Source: Flavobacterium hibisci
GTDB taxonomy: Bacteria; Bacteroidota; Bacteroidia; Flavobacteriales; Flavobacteriaceae
Assembly (NCBI RefSeq): GCF_020026925.1
Contig: NZ_JAIQDW010000026.1
Coordinates: 1 to 53,431 of the forward strand
Direction of reading: 5' to 3'
DNA: 53,431 nucleotides
Shown here: one piece after another, positions 1 through 8,432 of the stretch
Layout: each line of letters opens with the position of its first letter
Numbering within the stretch: position 1 is the stretch's first letter
Program-made: the position numbers and the translations under genes
The notes under the pieces: generated by a model
What the model saw: the letters and a program-made list of their open reading frames with translations, nothing else
The model's database searches: none
What the model was told of the DNA's origin: nothing

Positions 1-62
1 ATCTTTAAAGACTACTTTTGAAGCTATACACACACCGCAATTTAATTAAATTGCAAGAATTA

Positions 63-88
63 GGAAAGCGAAAACTTTCCTTTTTTTT
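63..88 (+). terminator. Rho-independent terminator of a gene left of the window
   Basis: GGAAAG and CTTTCC pair around a CGAAAA loop and are followed by eight T on the plus strand. No plus-strand gene precedes it inside the window, so it probably ends a gene that converges on the ompH operon from outside. Confidence 0.6.
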
Positions 89-95
89 ATGCCAC

Positions 96-124
96 AAAAA
101 AAGCTGCCTCACTTTTGAGACAGC
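96..124 (-). terminator. Terminator of the ompH/bamA operon
   Basis: Read on the minus strand, GCTGTCTCA and TGAGGCAGC pair (one G-T wobble) around AAAG and are followed by a run of seven T. It lies 29 bases past the stop codon of the last ompH gene and so ends the minus-strand envelope operon. Confidence 0.7.
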
Positions 125-152
125 CTCATTTTTGTAATAAGAAATTTGTTTC

Positions 153-656
153 TTAGAATCCTAAATCTTTTTTCACATCAGCAGTAATGTTTGGGCCATC
201 AGCTAATAAAAGAGTTGAACCGTCTAGTACGTATTGGAAACCTTTAGCTTTTCCAATTTTTTGGATAGAAGCTTTTACTTTTTCCATTAAAGGTTTTACT
301 AAATCAGTTTCTTTTTGCTGCAACTCTTTTTGAGCATTATCTCTGTAGTCGCCAATTCTTTTTTGCATATCCTGAACTTCCTTAGCACGCTCAGTATTTA
401 CTGCTTCAGTTGCTGTGGTAGATTCAGCGTCATACTTTTTGATTTTTGTTTGATATTCCTCAATCATTTTTTTGTATTCCGCATCATATGTTCCGCTTAA
501 TTTTTGTAATTGAGTTTGAGCATCAAGCATAGCAGGCATCTTCGACATAATCTCGCTAACATCAACATGAGCTGTTTTAGCCTGCGCATTCATTGTATTG
601 TTTGCAGTTAAAATAAGCACTGCAGCAATTACTAAAGTTTTGATTTGTTTCATCAT
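153..656 (-). CDS. OmpH/Skp-family periplasmic chaperone
   Basis: The protein has 167 residues, the usual size for Skp/OmpH. An N-terminal hydrophobic signal peptide (about residues 3-24, ending NAQA) is followed by a short beta strand (AHVDVSEIM), a long charged helical hairpin (about 45-125) and a C-terminal strand segment (FQYVLDGSTLLLADG). This is the Skp pattern: a trimer whose coiled-coil arms hold unfolded outer-membrane proteins in the periplasm and pass them to BamA. It is the last gene of the operon, 13 bases after the longer ompH paralogue and two genes after bamA. Either of the first two Met codons could be the start. The family call is sure; the client proteins are inferred from E. 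coli Skp. Confidence 0.9.
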   Translation of the reverse strand: MMKQIKTLVIAAVLILTANNTMNAQAKTAHVDVSEIMSKMPAMLDAQTQLQKLSGTYDAEYKKMIEEYQTKIKKYDAESTTATEAVNTERAKEVQDMQKRIGDYRDNAQKELQQKETDLVKPLMEKVKASIQKIGKAKGFQYVLDGSTLLLADGPNITADVKKDLGF

Positions 657-669
657 TTTAAAATATTAA

Positions 670-1662
670 TTAATTATTGGTCGTATTTGATTTTTCTGTT
701 TCGGCTTCCTTAGCTTTTTTAGCCGCTTCTCTTTCTTCTAAAATTTTCTTCTTTTTTTCTTCTAACTCTTTTTTACGCTGTTCATAAAGTTTTTGTCTTT
801 CTTCGGCTTTATTAACTGCAGGTTCAGTTGCTGGGGTTACTATAGTTGGAGCTGTTGTCTCAGTTTTTGTAGCTTCAGCTGGTTTTGCAGTTTCAGAAAC
901 CGTGCCATTTTTTTTGGCTGCTTTTTCAGCGGCTATAGCGTTCCTTTTATCTTCGTATTCTTTTCGTTTAGCTTCCTGTTCTAATTTTCTATCAGCAACT
1001 AATTTTTCTCTTGCCGCCTTTCTTGCATCAAGTGCTTTTTGCCTGTCTGCCATAGCCGGATTTTCGTCAATCTCGTTTTCAAGATTTTCCTTGGCCTCTT
1101 GTTCTTTTAATTGCTTTTTATTGAGCTGCTGTCTCTTTTCTGTTCTGTTTAGGATACGAATAACCTGATCACTTATGTCAAATCTTTTAGCCGAAAAAAG
1201 CATCGTCAAATCAGATGATTTATCAAAAATAAAATCATAGTTTTTGGCTTCTGCTATATCTTGTACAGCAGTAAAAACCTGATCTTGTATTGGTTTTGCC
1301 AAAGCTGCTTTTTGATGCATCAAATTTCCGTCAACTCCAAATTGTTTCTGCTGGTATTCCAGCATCTCATTTTCAAGGAACTTAATTTCTGTTTCTCTTT
1401 CCTCAATAAGTTCTTTTGTAAGCAGAGCCTTTTCCGTTTTAAGGTTTTCTTTTAATTTATTTATTTCTAACTTTTTGGTTTCTATTTCCTGCTTCCATTT
1501 AGTAGCTTTTAAATCTAACTGAGATTTTGCCTCTTTGTAATCAGAAACATTTTCTAAAATATATTCCATGTCGATGTAGCCAATTCTGGTCGACCTTGTC
1601 TGTGCCTCACTTGTATTTGCTACAATCAAGGCTAAAAATATAAATAAAAATTGTTTTCTCAT
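670..1662 (-). CDS. OmpH/Skp-family protein with long charged C-terminal extension
   Basis: Residues 1-20 are a signal peptide (cleavage near SEAQ). Residues 24-170 form a normal OmpH domain: an IGYIDMEYIL strand, a Lys/Glu-rich coiled-coil arm, and a YDFIFDKSSDLTMLF closing strand. Residues 170-330 are an added tail of Lys/Glu/Ala-rich helix with a Thr/Pro/Ala linker near 260-285, ending in Asn/Thr-rich sequence. At 330 residues it is about twice the length of ordinary Skp. It sits between bamA (39 bases upstream) and the short ompH paralogue (13 bases downstream), which supports a chaperone role in outer-membrane protein assembly. The tail may be a spacer or a second coiled coil; its function is unknown. 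ompH genes in tandem behind bamA are usual in Bacteroidota. Confidence 0.87.
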   Translation of the reverse strand: MRKQFLFIFLALIVANTSEAQTRSTRIGYIDMEYILENVSDYKEAKSQLDLKATKWKQEIETKKLEINKLKENLKTEKALLTKELIEERETEIKFLENEMLEYQQKQFGVDGNLMHQKAALAKPIQDQVFTAVQDIAEAKNYDFIFDKSSDLTMLFSAKRFDISDQVIRILNRTEKRQQLNKKQLKEQEAKENLENEIDENPAMADRQKALDARKAAREKLVADRKLEQEAKRKEYEDKRNAIAAEKAAKKNGTVSETAKPAEATKTETTAPTIVTPATEPAVNKAEERQKLYEQRKKELEEKKKKILEEREAAKKAKEAETEKSNTTNN

Positions 1663-1701
1663 ACATTAACTTTATTTCAGATTTTTAACCAAATATATCT
1701 T

Positions 1702-4341
1702 TTAAAATTGCTGTCCAATAATAAAGTGTATTTCCTGACCATGTGCTTTGGTTTCGAGTCGCTGAGGATCAAATCCATAGCCAAAATCAATACCCAATAA
1801 GCCAAATGCAGGCATGAATACACGTAAACCAAAACCAGCAGAACGATAGAGATCGAAAGGGTTATAATTTTTAAACCCGTTATAAGATGCACCCGCTTCT
1901 AAAAACGTAAGGGCATAAATAGATGCAGATGGCTTAAGGGTAATCGGATAACGCAATTCCATAGAAAATTTATTATAAATTGTTGCTCCAACCTGCTGCT
2001 CTGCACTATTTACAGGAGTCAAAGAGTTATTTTCATATCCTCTTAATCCAATGGTTTCTCTTCCGTCCATAGAGTAGTTCGCCATACCATCTCCACCTAG
2101 ATAAAAACGTTCAAAAGGAACAATTCCTCTATCCTGATTGTAAGCACCCATGAAACCAAATTCGGTTAATGTTCTTAAAACTAATTTTCCATATATTTTA
2201 TTATACCAGTCTGCTCTAAATTTGATTTTATAATATTCTAACCAGTTGTATTTTTCCTGATCTACTTTTGCAGGATCTGCAGCAGCTTCCTGGTAAGTAC
2301 TTACGGGATTATCGTTGGCGTCTAAATAAGTGTTTTTAGGAATTGTGTATCCGTTAACTGTTTGGTCTTGAGTAGTTTTTTTCTTATATTCTTCTTTTTC
2401 TCCTAAAGTAGCATAATCAATTCCATTAAACAGTGAATAAGGTGGTGTTACTTTTGCAGAAACACTAAATTCAGAACCGTAAGTTGGGAATATTGGGTTA
2501 AGACCTTTGTTGCTTCTGGTTAATCCAACCGTATAAGCTAAGTTTCTGGATGCTCCGTTTCCAAAGGTAAATAATCCGGTAAAATAATTATTCAAATCAT
2601 AATGCTGGTAACTTACAGACTGAGATAACACGAAATAATCATCCGGGACAGTTAATCTTTTAGCAAGTCCAACTTGTACTGTAAAAATATTGAAGCTTTG
2701 ACTTTTATCTACATTACGTCCATAACTATAATTGAACTGCTTACTGTAAGAGATAGAGGAACTAAATTGTACCGGTTTTTTACCTCCAAACCATGGCTCA
2801 GAGAATGACACGCTATACGTTTGGAAATAGGTACTTCCTTGTAAACGCAGGGATACTTTTTGACCATCTCCCATAGGCAATGGTTTATAGGCCTCTTTTT
2901 TAAACATATTCCTTGCCGAAAAATTATTGAAGGATAATCCTAAAGTTCCTATGAAGCCTCCGCCGCCATATCCACCTTGTAATTCTACCTGGCTGGAACC
3001 TTTTTCAACTAAATTGTATTCGATATCTACTGTTCCGGCTGCAGCATCTACATTTTTAAATTTAGGATCAATCGCTTCAGGGTCGAAAAAACCTAATTGT
3101 CCAATCTCACGAATAGTTCTCACCAATAATTCTTTACTGTATTTTTCACCCGGTTTAGTTCTTAATTCGCGATAGATGACATGGTCATTGGTTTTGTCGT
3201 TTCCTACTACCGATATTTTATTAAAATAAGCAATTGGGCCTTCAGTTATTCTAATTTCAAAGTCAATAGTGTCATTTACGGTTCTTGTTTCTACGGCATT
3301 AATGTTAGAAAATAGATAGCCGTTATTCTGATAAAGGTTTGTAATATCTTCCCCGTCAGGTTTAGTTTTGTCTGCAATACGTTTTTCAAGCATTACACCA
3401 TTATAAGTTTCCCCCTTTTTTATTCCTAAATACCGATTTAGCTGTTGATCTGAATAAACCGTATTCCCTAAAAATTTAATATTTCCAAAGTAATATTTGT
3501 TTCCTTCTTCCAGATTAATTTTGATGGCCAACATGTTTTTTTTCTTGTTATAAGTGACTGAGTCATATATGATACGGGCATCACGATATCCTTTTTCTTT
3601 ATATGCTGCAATAACTTTTTCTAAGTCGGTTTTGTATTTTTCAGGAATAAATTTTGAAGCTTTCAGGACACGGAGTACGTTTTTTTGTTTGGTGTCTTTC
3701 ATGGCTCTTCTCAATTGGGTGTCCGTTAGTTGTTTGTTCCCTATGAAGTCAATGCTGCTTATTTTTACTTTGTCTCCCTTATCTACACGGACAAGCATGT
3801 TTACATTGTTCCCTGCAGTAGTATCTGGAGTGGTTGTAATGGTAACTTTGGTATTGTAAAAACCTTCTTTTTTGTATTTGTTTTCGATGTAGTTTTTTGT
3901 TGTAGTGATTAGATTTTCGTTTACGATCTTGCTTTTCGTCAGATTATTATCTTTTATTAACCCTTCAACTTTACTTTTCTTAATGCCAACAAATTTTACT
4001 TCGTTTAATTTAGGAAGTTCTACTATATTTAAGTCTAAATAAATGCTGTCATTTTCAACTTTATTTACATAAAAAGCAATTTCATCAAAAAGGCCAAGCT
4101 TTCCTAATTTCTTAATTGCCCCGCTAATTTCTTCGCCCGGGACAGTAATTTCCTGACCTTTTTGTAAGCCTGAAAATGTTACAACAGTTTGTTCATTGAA
4201 GCTTATTTTACCAACAACAGAAACTTTTGCAAGAATGTATTTTTTTCCCTGGTCAAAAGGAATTCTTTCTTGTGCTTTGATTTGAGAAAAACTACCCAAA
4301 AGAAGTAGGGTAAGTATTATTTGTATTCTATTTTGCAACAC
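1702..4341 (-). CDS. bamA: BamA, outer-membrane protein assembly factor
   Basis: The mature protein has a signal peptide (hydrophobic run ending SFSQIKAQ), about five POTRA repeats over the first 430 residues (each with a GxxxF/Y and LxxxGYF-like pattern), and a C-terminal 16-strand barrel of the Omp85 family. The conserved loop-6 motif appears as GLRGYE, and the chain ends in an aromatic residue (IGQQF). It inserts beta-barrel proteins into the outer membrane. Start choice: the open frame extends to an ATG at 4452, but that would overlap uppS by about 100 bases and put about 37 charged residues before the signal peptide. A GTG at 4341 (or TTG at 4338), just after the uppS stop, gives a clean signal peptide. 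It is followed by the two ompH chaperones. Confidence 0.92.
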   Translation of the reverse strand: MLQNRIQIILTLLLLGSFSQIKAQERIPFDQGKKYILAKVSVVGKISFNEQTVVTFSGLQKGQEITVPGEEISGAIKKLGKLGLFDEIAFYVNKVENDSIYLDLNIVELPKLNEVKFVGIKKSKVEGLIKDNNLTKSKIVNENLITTTKNYIENKYKKEGFYNTKVTITTTPDTTAGNNVNMLVRVDKGDKVKISSIDFIGNKQLTDTQLRRAMKDTKQKNVLRVLKASKFIPEKYKTDLEKVIAAYKEKGYRDARIIYDSVTYNKKKNMLAIKINLEEGNKYYFGNIKFLGNTVYSDQQLNRYLGIKKGETYNGVMLEKRIADKTKPDGEDITNLYQNNGYLFSNINAVETRTVNDTIDFEIRITEGPIAYFNKISVVGNDKTNDHVIYRELRTKPGEKYSKELLVRTIREIGQLGFFDPEAIDPKFKNVDAAAGTVDIEYNLVEKGSSQVELQGGYGGGGFIGTLGLSFNNFSARNMFKKEAYKPLPMGDGQKVSLRLQGSTYFQTYSVSFSEPWFGGKKPVQFSSSISYSKQFNYSYGRNVDKSQSFNIFTVQVGLAKRLTVPDDYFVLSQSVSYQHYDLNNYFTGLFTFGNGASRNLAYTVGLTRSNKGLNPIFPTYGSEFSVSAKVTPPYSLFNGIDYATLGEKEEYKKKTTQDQTVNGYTIPKNTYLDANDNPVSTYQEAAADPAKVDQEKYNWLEYYKIKFRADWYNKIYGKLVLRTLTEFGFMGAYNQDRGIVPFERFYLGGDGMANYSMDGRETIGLRGYENNSLTPVNSAEQQVGATIYNKFSMELRYPITLKPSASIYALTFLEAGASYNGFKNYNPFDLYRSAGFGLRVFMPAFGLLGIDFGYGFDPQRLETKAHGQEIHFIIGQQF

Positions 4342-4348
4342 TAAAATA

Positions 4349-5089
4349 TTATTTAATTTGTTCACTGGTTTTTCCAAATCTACGTTCTCTTTTTTGATAA
4401 CTAATGATAGCCTCATATAAATCTTGTTCTTTAAAGTCAGGCCAGAGCACATCAGTAAAATATAATTCTGAATAGGCTATTTGCCAGAGCAGGAAATTAC
4501 TTATTCTGTGTTCTCCACTTGTTCGTATTAATAAATCTACGTCAGGTAAATTTTGCGTGTAAAGATGCTCATTTATAATTGAATCGTCAATACTGTCTAA
4601 TGAAATTATATTATTTTTAACTTTATCACTGATGAGTCTGACAGCGTTCACCAATTCTTCTCTGGATCCGTAACTTAAGGCCAGTGTCAGCGTTAAATGA
4701 GTGTTGTTTTTTGTTTTTTCGATAACATCCAACAACTCTTTTTGAGCAGATTTTGGCAGCCTGTCCAGATTTCCAATTGCATTCAGTCTTATGTTGTTCT
4801 CCTGTAAAGTCACAAGTTCTTTTCTTAATGAATTTATAAGAATTTTCATTAATGCCTGAACCTCTAATTTTGGACGATTCCAGTTTTCTGTAGAAAAAGC
4901 ATATAATGTTAAGTATTCAATGCCAAGTTTAGCACAAATTTTAATGGTTTCTTTAACTGATTTGGTTCCATTTTCATGTCCAAAAGCACGAAGAAAGCCT
5001 TGTTGTTTTGCCCAACGCCCATTCCCGTCCATAATAATGGCAAGATGTTTAGGTAAATTTGTCTTATCTATAGATTCTAATAAATTCAT
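4349..5089 (-). CDS. uppS: Isoprenyl transferase (undecaprenyl diphosphate synthase)
   Basis: UppS condenses isopentenyl diphosphates onto farnesyl diphosphate to make the undecaprenyl carrier lipid for peptidoglycan and surface polysaccharides. The signature AIIMDGNGRWAKQQG (catalytic Asp about residue 21) and the C-terminal RTSGEHRISNFLLWQ and AYSELYF motifs are complete. The frame is open up to an ATG at 5122, inside the preceding gene. The ATG at 5089 lies 1 base after the DUF6089 stop codon and gives 246 residues, close to the family norm, so I chose it. Tight spacing on both sides (DUF6089 and bamA) indicates one operon for envelope building. Confidence 0.93.
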   Translation of the reverse strand: MNLLESIDKTNLPKHLAIIMDGNGRWAKQQGFLRAFGHENGTKSVKETIKICAKLGIEYLTLYAFSTENWNRPKLEVQALMKILINSLRKELVTLQENNIRLNAIGNLDRLPKSAQKELLDVIEKTKNNTHLTLTLALSYGSREELVNAVRLISDKVKNNIISLDSIDDSIINEHLYTQNLPDVDLLIRTSGEHRISNFLLWQIAYSELYFTDVLWPDFKEQDLYEAIISYQKRERRFGKTSEQIK

Positions 5090-5090
5090 T

Positions 5091-5774
5091 TTATTCTGCG
5101 CAATAGCAAGGTTTTTGTCCAAAGGTATATGTTAAGGTTACTCCGGTAAAAACATACCAATCGTTATTATTTAAATTCCCAAAACGATTATTCGCAAACG
5201 AATCATCTTTAGGGTTGCTTCCATCTATATTATCTGTAAAGGTATATCGTGCACCTATTTCGGCAGCTAAGATAAAATCACGACTAATATTTGATTTTAT
5301 TCCTAATATTATAGGTATGGCAAATGAATTTCCTCCTTTGTCTTTTTTTGTCACTCCGTTTACTACATGTAATTCATCATATCGAAAATAACTTAAACCG
5401 GAAAATACATAGGGAGTTATTTTTAGATCTTCATCATGCAAATTAAAATCAAAGAAGTTAAATTCTAAACCGGCAGAAAGTTCTCTTACGTTATTTTTAA
5501 AACTAAATCCTCTTTTATATCTTGATGGTTCTTCTGATTGTCGGTCATTTCCTGTGATTTTGGATTGTGTGTATGAAAAACGATAAGAATGGCGTGGACT
5601 TTTATTCCATTTATACAAAATACCAATAGCAGGCTTTTCAGGAGCAATATATGTAGTGCTCCCAACATCTCCTATAAAGTTACTTCCGCCAAGAAAAACA
5701 CCAATCTCGTTTATTTGAGCATTAAGTGTGATAAAGGGAAAAAAACATAACAATAAATTAAAAATTTTCTTCAT
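5091..5774 (-). CDS. DUF6089 family outer-membrane beta-barrel protein
   Basis: The protein has 227 residues with a signal peptide (MKKIFNLLLCFFPFITLNAQ) and then alternating hydrophobic and polar strands typical of a small 8-stranded barrel, including EIGVFLGGSNFIGDVGS near the mature N-terminus and a final strand ending VTLTYTFGQKPC. A conserved protein of this type precedes uppS-bamA in many Flavobacteria and is classed as DUF6089. It is the first gene of the uppS-bamA-ompH run, with a promoter-like sequence just upstream. Its function is not known; location suggests a role in envelope assembly. The family assignment rests on pattern and gene order. Confidence 0.75.
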   Translation of the reverse strand: MKKIFNLLLCFFPFITLNAQINEIGVFLGGSNFIGDVGSTTYIAPEKPAIGILYKWNKSPRHSYRFSYTQSKITGNDRQSEEPSRYKRGFSFKNNVRELSAGLEFNFFDFNLHDEDLKITPYVFSGLSYFRYDELHVVNGVTKKDKGGNSFAIPIILGIKSNISRDFILAAEIGARYTFTDNIDGSNPKDDSFANNRFGNLNNNDWYVFTGVTLTYTFGQKPCYCAE

Positions 5775-5792
5775 TTAATTCAAAATTGCGTG

Positions 5793-5821
5793 CAAATATA
5801 ATAATTATCGATACGAATCAA
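5793..5821 (-). promoter_or_regulatory. Candidate promoter of the DUF6089-uppS-bamA-ompH operon
   Basis: On the minus strand a TTG (5821-5819) is followed after 18 bases by TATATTTG (5800-5793). This fits the Bacteroidota -33/-7 form, with the spacer one base shorter than usual. It lies 19 bases before the DUF6089 start codon. Confidence 0.45.
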
Positions 5822-5946
5822 CGTTCCTTTAGATAAATGTGTCTTTTTTTAAATTTACCGTATGATTTTGAGACATTTAATGAAGATTCGATATATGCAA
5901 AACGAGAAAGAGTATTAATATCGTATAGTTTAATCTGTAAAAAAAT

Positions 5947-6834
5947 TTAATTCCTTTTATCTTCTCCCCAAAGCAATTTTTTTCTAAGTGTTTTTAAGAA
6001 AGTTTCGCCTGGAATTTCAACCATTTTAATTTTAAAATCTGTTTTTTTTATAGTTAAGACCGATTCATTTTTAATAGAAGCAATTCGTGAATCAAGTGAT
6101 ACTAAATATTGGTCTTCTCTTCCGGATACACGAAGTTTTATTTCGGTATCGTCAGGTATAACCAATGGTCTTGCGTTTAAGTTATGAGGCGCAATAGGGG
6201 TAACTACCAAGCTTTTTACATCCGGAGTCAATATTGGTCCGCCACAGCTTAATGAATATCCGGTAGAGCCTGTTGGCGTAGAAAGAATAAGTCCGTCAGC
6301 CCAATATGAGTTCAGGTATTCATTATTCAAATAAGTTTCAACAGTAATCATCGACGTTGTATCTTTTCTGCTAACAGTAACTTCGTTCATTGCAAAATTT
6401 AAATCGTCTTCGATAGCATCATTTTTTGGGTCACAGGTCAGGCTCAGCAGTGTTCTTTCAGAAATGGTGTAGTTTTTATCAATTACAAACTGCAAAAAAC
6501 CATCAATGCCTTCTTTTGGGACAGTTGCCAAAAAACCTAATCTTCCGGCATTGATTCCTAAAATGGGTACACCGGAATTGCGAACTAAACTGGCGGCTCT
6601 TAAAATAGTTCCGTCGCCTCCAATACTTAGCAACATTTCAAAACTATTGTCAAGTTTTGTTTTTCCTGAGAAGGTTTTATATTCTTTTTTAATTAATTGT
6701 TTCTCGTAAAGCATTTTCAGAAAGTTTTCTTCAATGACCATTTCGACATTATTGTTGTTGAAAAACACAAAAATATCTTTGATAATGGGTTCGGTACTGT
6801 TTTGGTAATACTGTCCGTAAATGGCTACTTTCAT
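5947..6834 (-). CDS. nadK: NAD kinase
   Basis: NadK phosphorylates NAD to NADP in the cytosol. The 295-residue protein is the usual length. The diagnostic GGDGT motif is at residues 72-76 (IGGDGTILRA), followed by NEVTVSRKD, the TPTGSTGYSLSCGGPI nucleotide-binding segment, and the TPIAPHNLNARPLVIPDD segment typical of the family. It lies between the CBS protein gene upstream (85 bases) and DUF6089 downstream (172 bases with its own promoter candidate), so it may be transcribed with the CBS gene. There is no signal peptide and nothing unusual. Confidence 0.95.
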   Translation of the reverse strand: MKVAIYGQYYQNSTEPIIKDIFVFFNNNNVEMVIEENFLKMLYEKQLIKKEYKTFSGKTKLDNSFEMLLSIGGDGTILRAASLVRNSGVPILGINAGRLGFLATVPKEGIDGFLQFVIDKNYTISERTLLSLTCDPKNDAIEDDLNFAMNEVTVSRKDTTSMITVETYLNNEYLNSYWADGLILSTPTGSTGYSLSCGGPILTPDVKSLVVTPIAPHNLNARPLVIPDDTEIKLRVSGREDQYLVSLDSRIASIKNESVLTIKKTDFKIKMVEIPGETFLKTLRKKLLWGEDKRN

Positions 6835-6919
6835 TTTATTAAGTTAGATAATGAGAAAATTTGATAATGTGCCAATGTTTAATCATGTTGTTGACTCATT
6901 TTCTAATTGCTTATTATAA

Positions 6920-7579
6920 TTATATGTTAAGGTATTTGTCTAAATAATCAGAACGTTCTTTTAGGCTGTTAATGTAAGTATCTTCCTGATGTTCTGAGAT
7001 AATTTCGTAATTGTATCTTCTGAAGGTCTGGATAATTTCATTCATTGGTCCAACTCCAATTTTTACTGTAATGTGAACATTTTCTAAATCGGCTTCGGAT
7101 ACAAAACAACCCAGGATTTTACCATTATTGCTCTCAACGATTTGAGCTATCTGTGCCATAGAATAATCTAAAAGTCCTTTTTGAACGATAATAATACCGC
7201 CCTGTTCTTTTAAAAATGGAGTTTCCTGAAAAAATTTCATTATATCTTCCATTTCATAATATCCGATATAAGAATTGTTTTCGTCAAGAACCGGAATTAC
7301 ATTCGTATGGTTTTTGGCAAAAATTTCCAGAACGTCGAGCCAAATCATTGATTTTCTGGCAAAAAAACGTTCTAATGTGTATTTGTAATCAATTATTTTT
7401 TTATTCGTATCAAATGTTTCAATATCATCCGAAGCAATGCTTCCAATGAAAATTTCGTTTTCCACAACAGGAAAATGAGAAAAACTTAAATCAGCAAAAA
7501 AGTCCTGAACAGATGCTATCGTTTCCTGACTGTCGATTGCTCTAAAATCGTTGGTGATATAGTTGGTGATTTCTGTCAT
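6920..7579 (-). CDS. CBS domain-containing protein
   Basis: There are two CBS motifs in the N-terminal 130 residues (the first around SIASDDIETF, the second around VIPVLDENNSYIGYYEMEDIM), then a C-terminal domain of about 85 residues with an ACT-like pattern (GIIIVQKG... NGKILGCFVSEADLENVHITVKIG). Such modules commonly bind adenine nucleotides and regulate a partner; none is identified here. The frame opens further upstream at 7624, but the start at 7579 (MTEITNYI) leaves room for the divergent pdxJ promoter and matches the homologue length of about 220 residues. The gene pair CBS protein/pdxJ is commonly divergent in Flavobacteria. Confidence 0.8.
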   Translation of the reverse strand: MTEITNYITNDFRAIDSQETIASVQDFFADLSFSHFPVVENEIFIGSIASDDIETFDTNKKIIDYKYTLERFFARKSMIWLDVLEIFAKNHTNVIPVLDENNSYIGYYEMEDIMKFFQETPFLKEQGGIIIVQKGLLDYSMAQIAQIVESNNGKILGCFVSEADLENVHITVKIGVGPMNEIIQTFRRYNYEIISEHQEDTYINSLKERSDYLDKYLNI

Positions 7580-7645
7580 AAGTAGTTTGAAGATATTTGA
7601 TGCAAAATAATCAAAAAATAGCAAAAAATGCTAGATTTTACTTTG

Positions 7646-7653
7646 TATTTTTG
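7646..7653 (+). promoter_or_regulatory. Candidate -7 box for pdxJ
   Basis: TATTTTTG fits TAnnTTTG and lies 41 bases before the pdxJ start codon. I see no good TTG at the expected upstream spacing. Confidence 0.3.
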
Positions 7654-7694
7654 CTCTTACAAATATAATGCTACAGAATTAATAATCTATTTTT

Positions 7695-8408
7695 ATGACG
7701 AAATTAAGTGTAAATATCAATAAAATAGCAACTTTACGTAATGCCCGTGGAGGAAATGTTCCTGATTTATTAAAAGTAGCCGCCGATATTGAAAAATTTG
7801 GAGGTCAGGGGATTACAATTCACCCGCGTCCGGATGAACGCCATATCCGGTATCAGGATGCCCGCGATTTAAAAGCGATTGTTACTACCGAATATAATAT
7901 TGAAGGAAATCCTCAGCATAATTTTATTGATTTGGTCTTAGAATGTAAACCTGATCAGGTTACATTGGTTCCGGATGCAATTGGTGCAATTACTTCTTCT
8001 GCAGGTTGGGATACTATAGATAATCAGTCTTATTTGGCTGAGGTTATTCAGGAATTTCAAAGAAACGGAATCAGGACTTCAATTTTTGTTGATCCTGTTT
8101 TAGAAATGATCGAAGGTGCAAAAAAAACAGGGACTGACAGAATTGAGTTATACACAGAAGCCTTTGCCCATCAATATGATTTAGGGAATAAAAAAGGAAT
8201 CGATCCTTATGTGAAAGCTGCAGAATTGGCAAATAAATTAGGTTTGGGCATCAACGCAGGACACGATTTAAGTCTGGATAATATTCAGTTTTTCAAACAA
8301 AACATTCCCGGATTATTAGAAGTTTCTATTGGTCACGCCTTAATTTCAGAAGCGCTTTATCTTGGTTTGGATAACGTGGTTAATATGTATTTAAATAAGT
8401 TGAAATAA
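7695..8408 (+). CDS. pdxJ: Pyridoxine 5'-phosphate synthase
   Basis: PdxJ joins 3-amino-2-oxopropyl phosphate and deoxyxylulose 5-phosphate to form pyridoxine 5'-phosphate, the last step of the DXP-dependent vitamin B6 route. The 237-residue TIM barrel shows LSVNINKIATLRNARGG at the N-terminus, the active-site ITIHPRPDERHI segment, the VTLVPD strand, IELYTEAFA, and the C-terminal GINAGHDLSL and VSIGHALISEAL phosphate-binding loops. The gene is followed after 24 bases by an alpha/beta hydrolase, so the two are probably cotranscribed. Other B6 genes are not in the window. Confidence 0.96.
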   Translation: MTKLSVNINKIATLRNARGGNVPDLLKVAADIEKFGGQGITIHPRPDERHIRYQDARDLKAIVTTEYNIEGNPQHNFIDLVLECKPDQVTLVPDAIGAITSSAGWDTIDNQSYLAEVIQEFQRNGIRTSIFVDPVLEMIEGAKKTGTDRIELYTEAFAHQYDLGNKKGIDPYVKAAELANKLGLGINAGHDLSLDNIQFFKQNIPGLLEVSIGHALISEALYLGLDNVVNMYLNKLK

Positions 8409-8432
8409 TTCTTCCGAATAAAAAATATAAAT

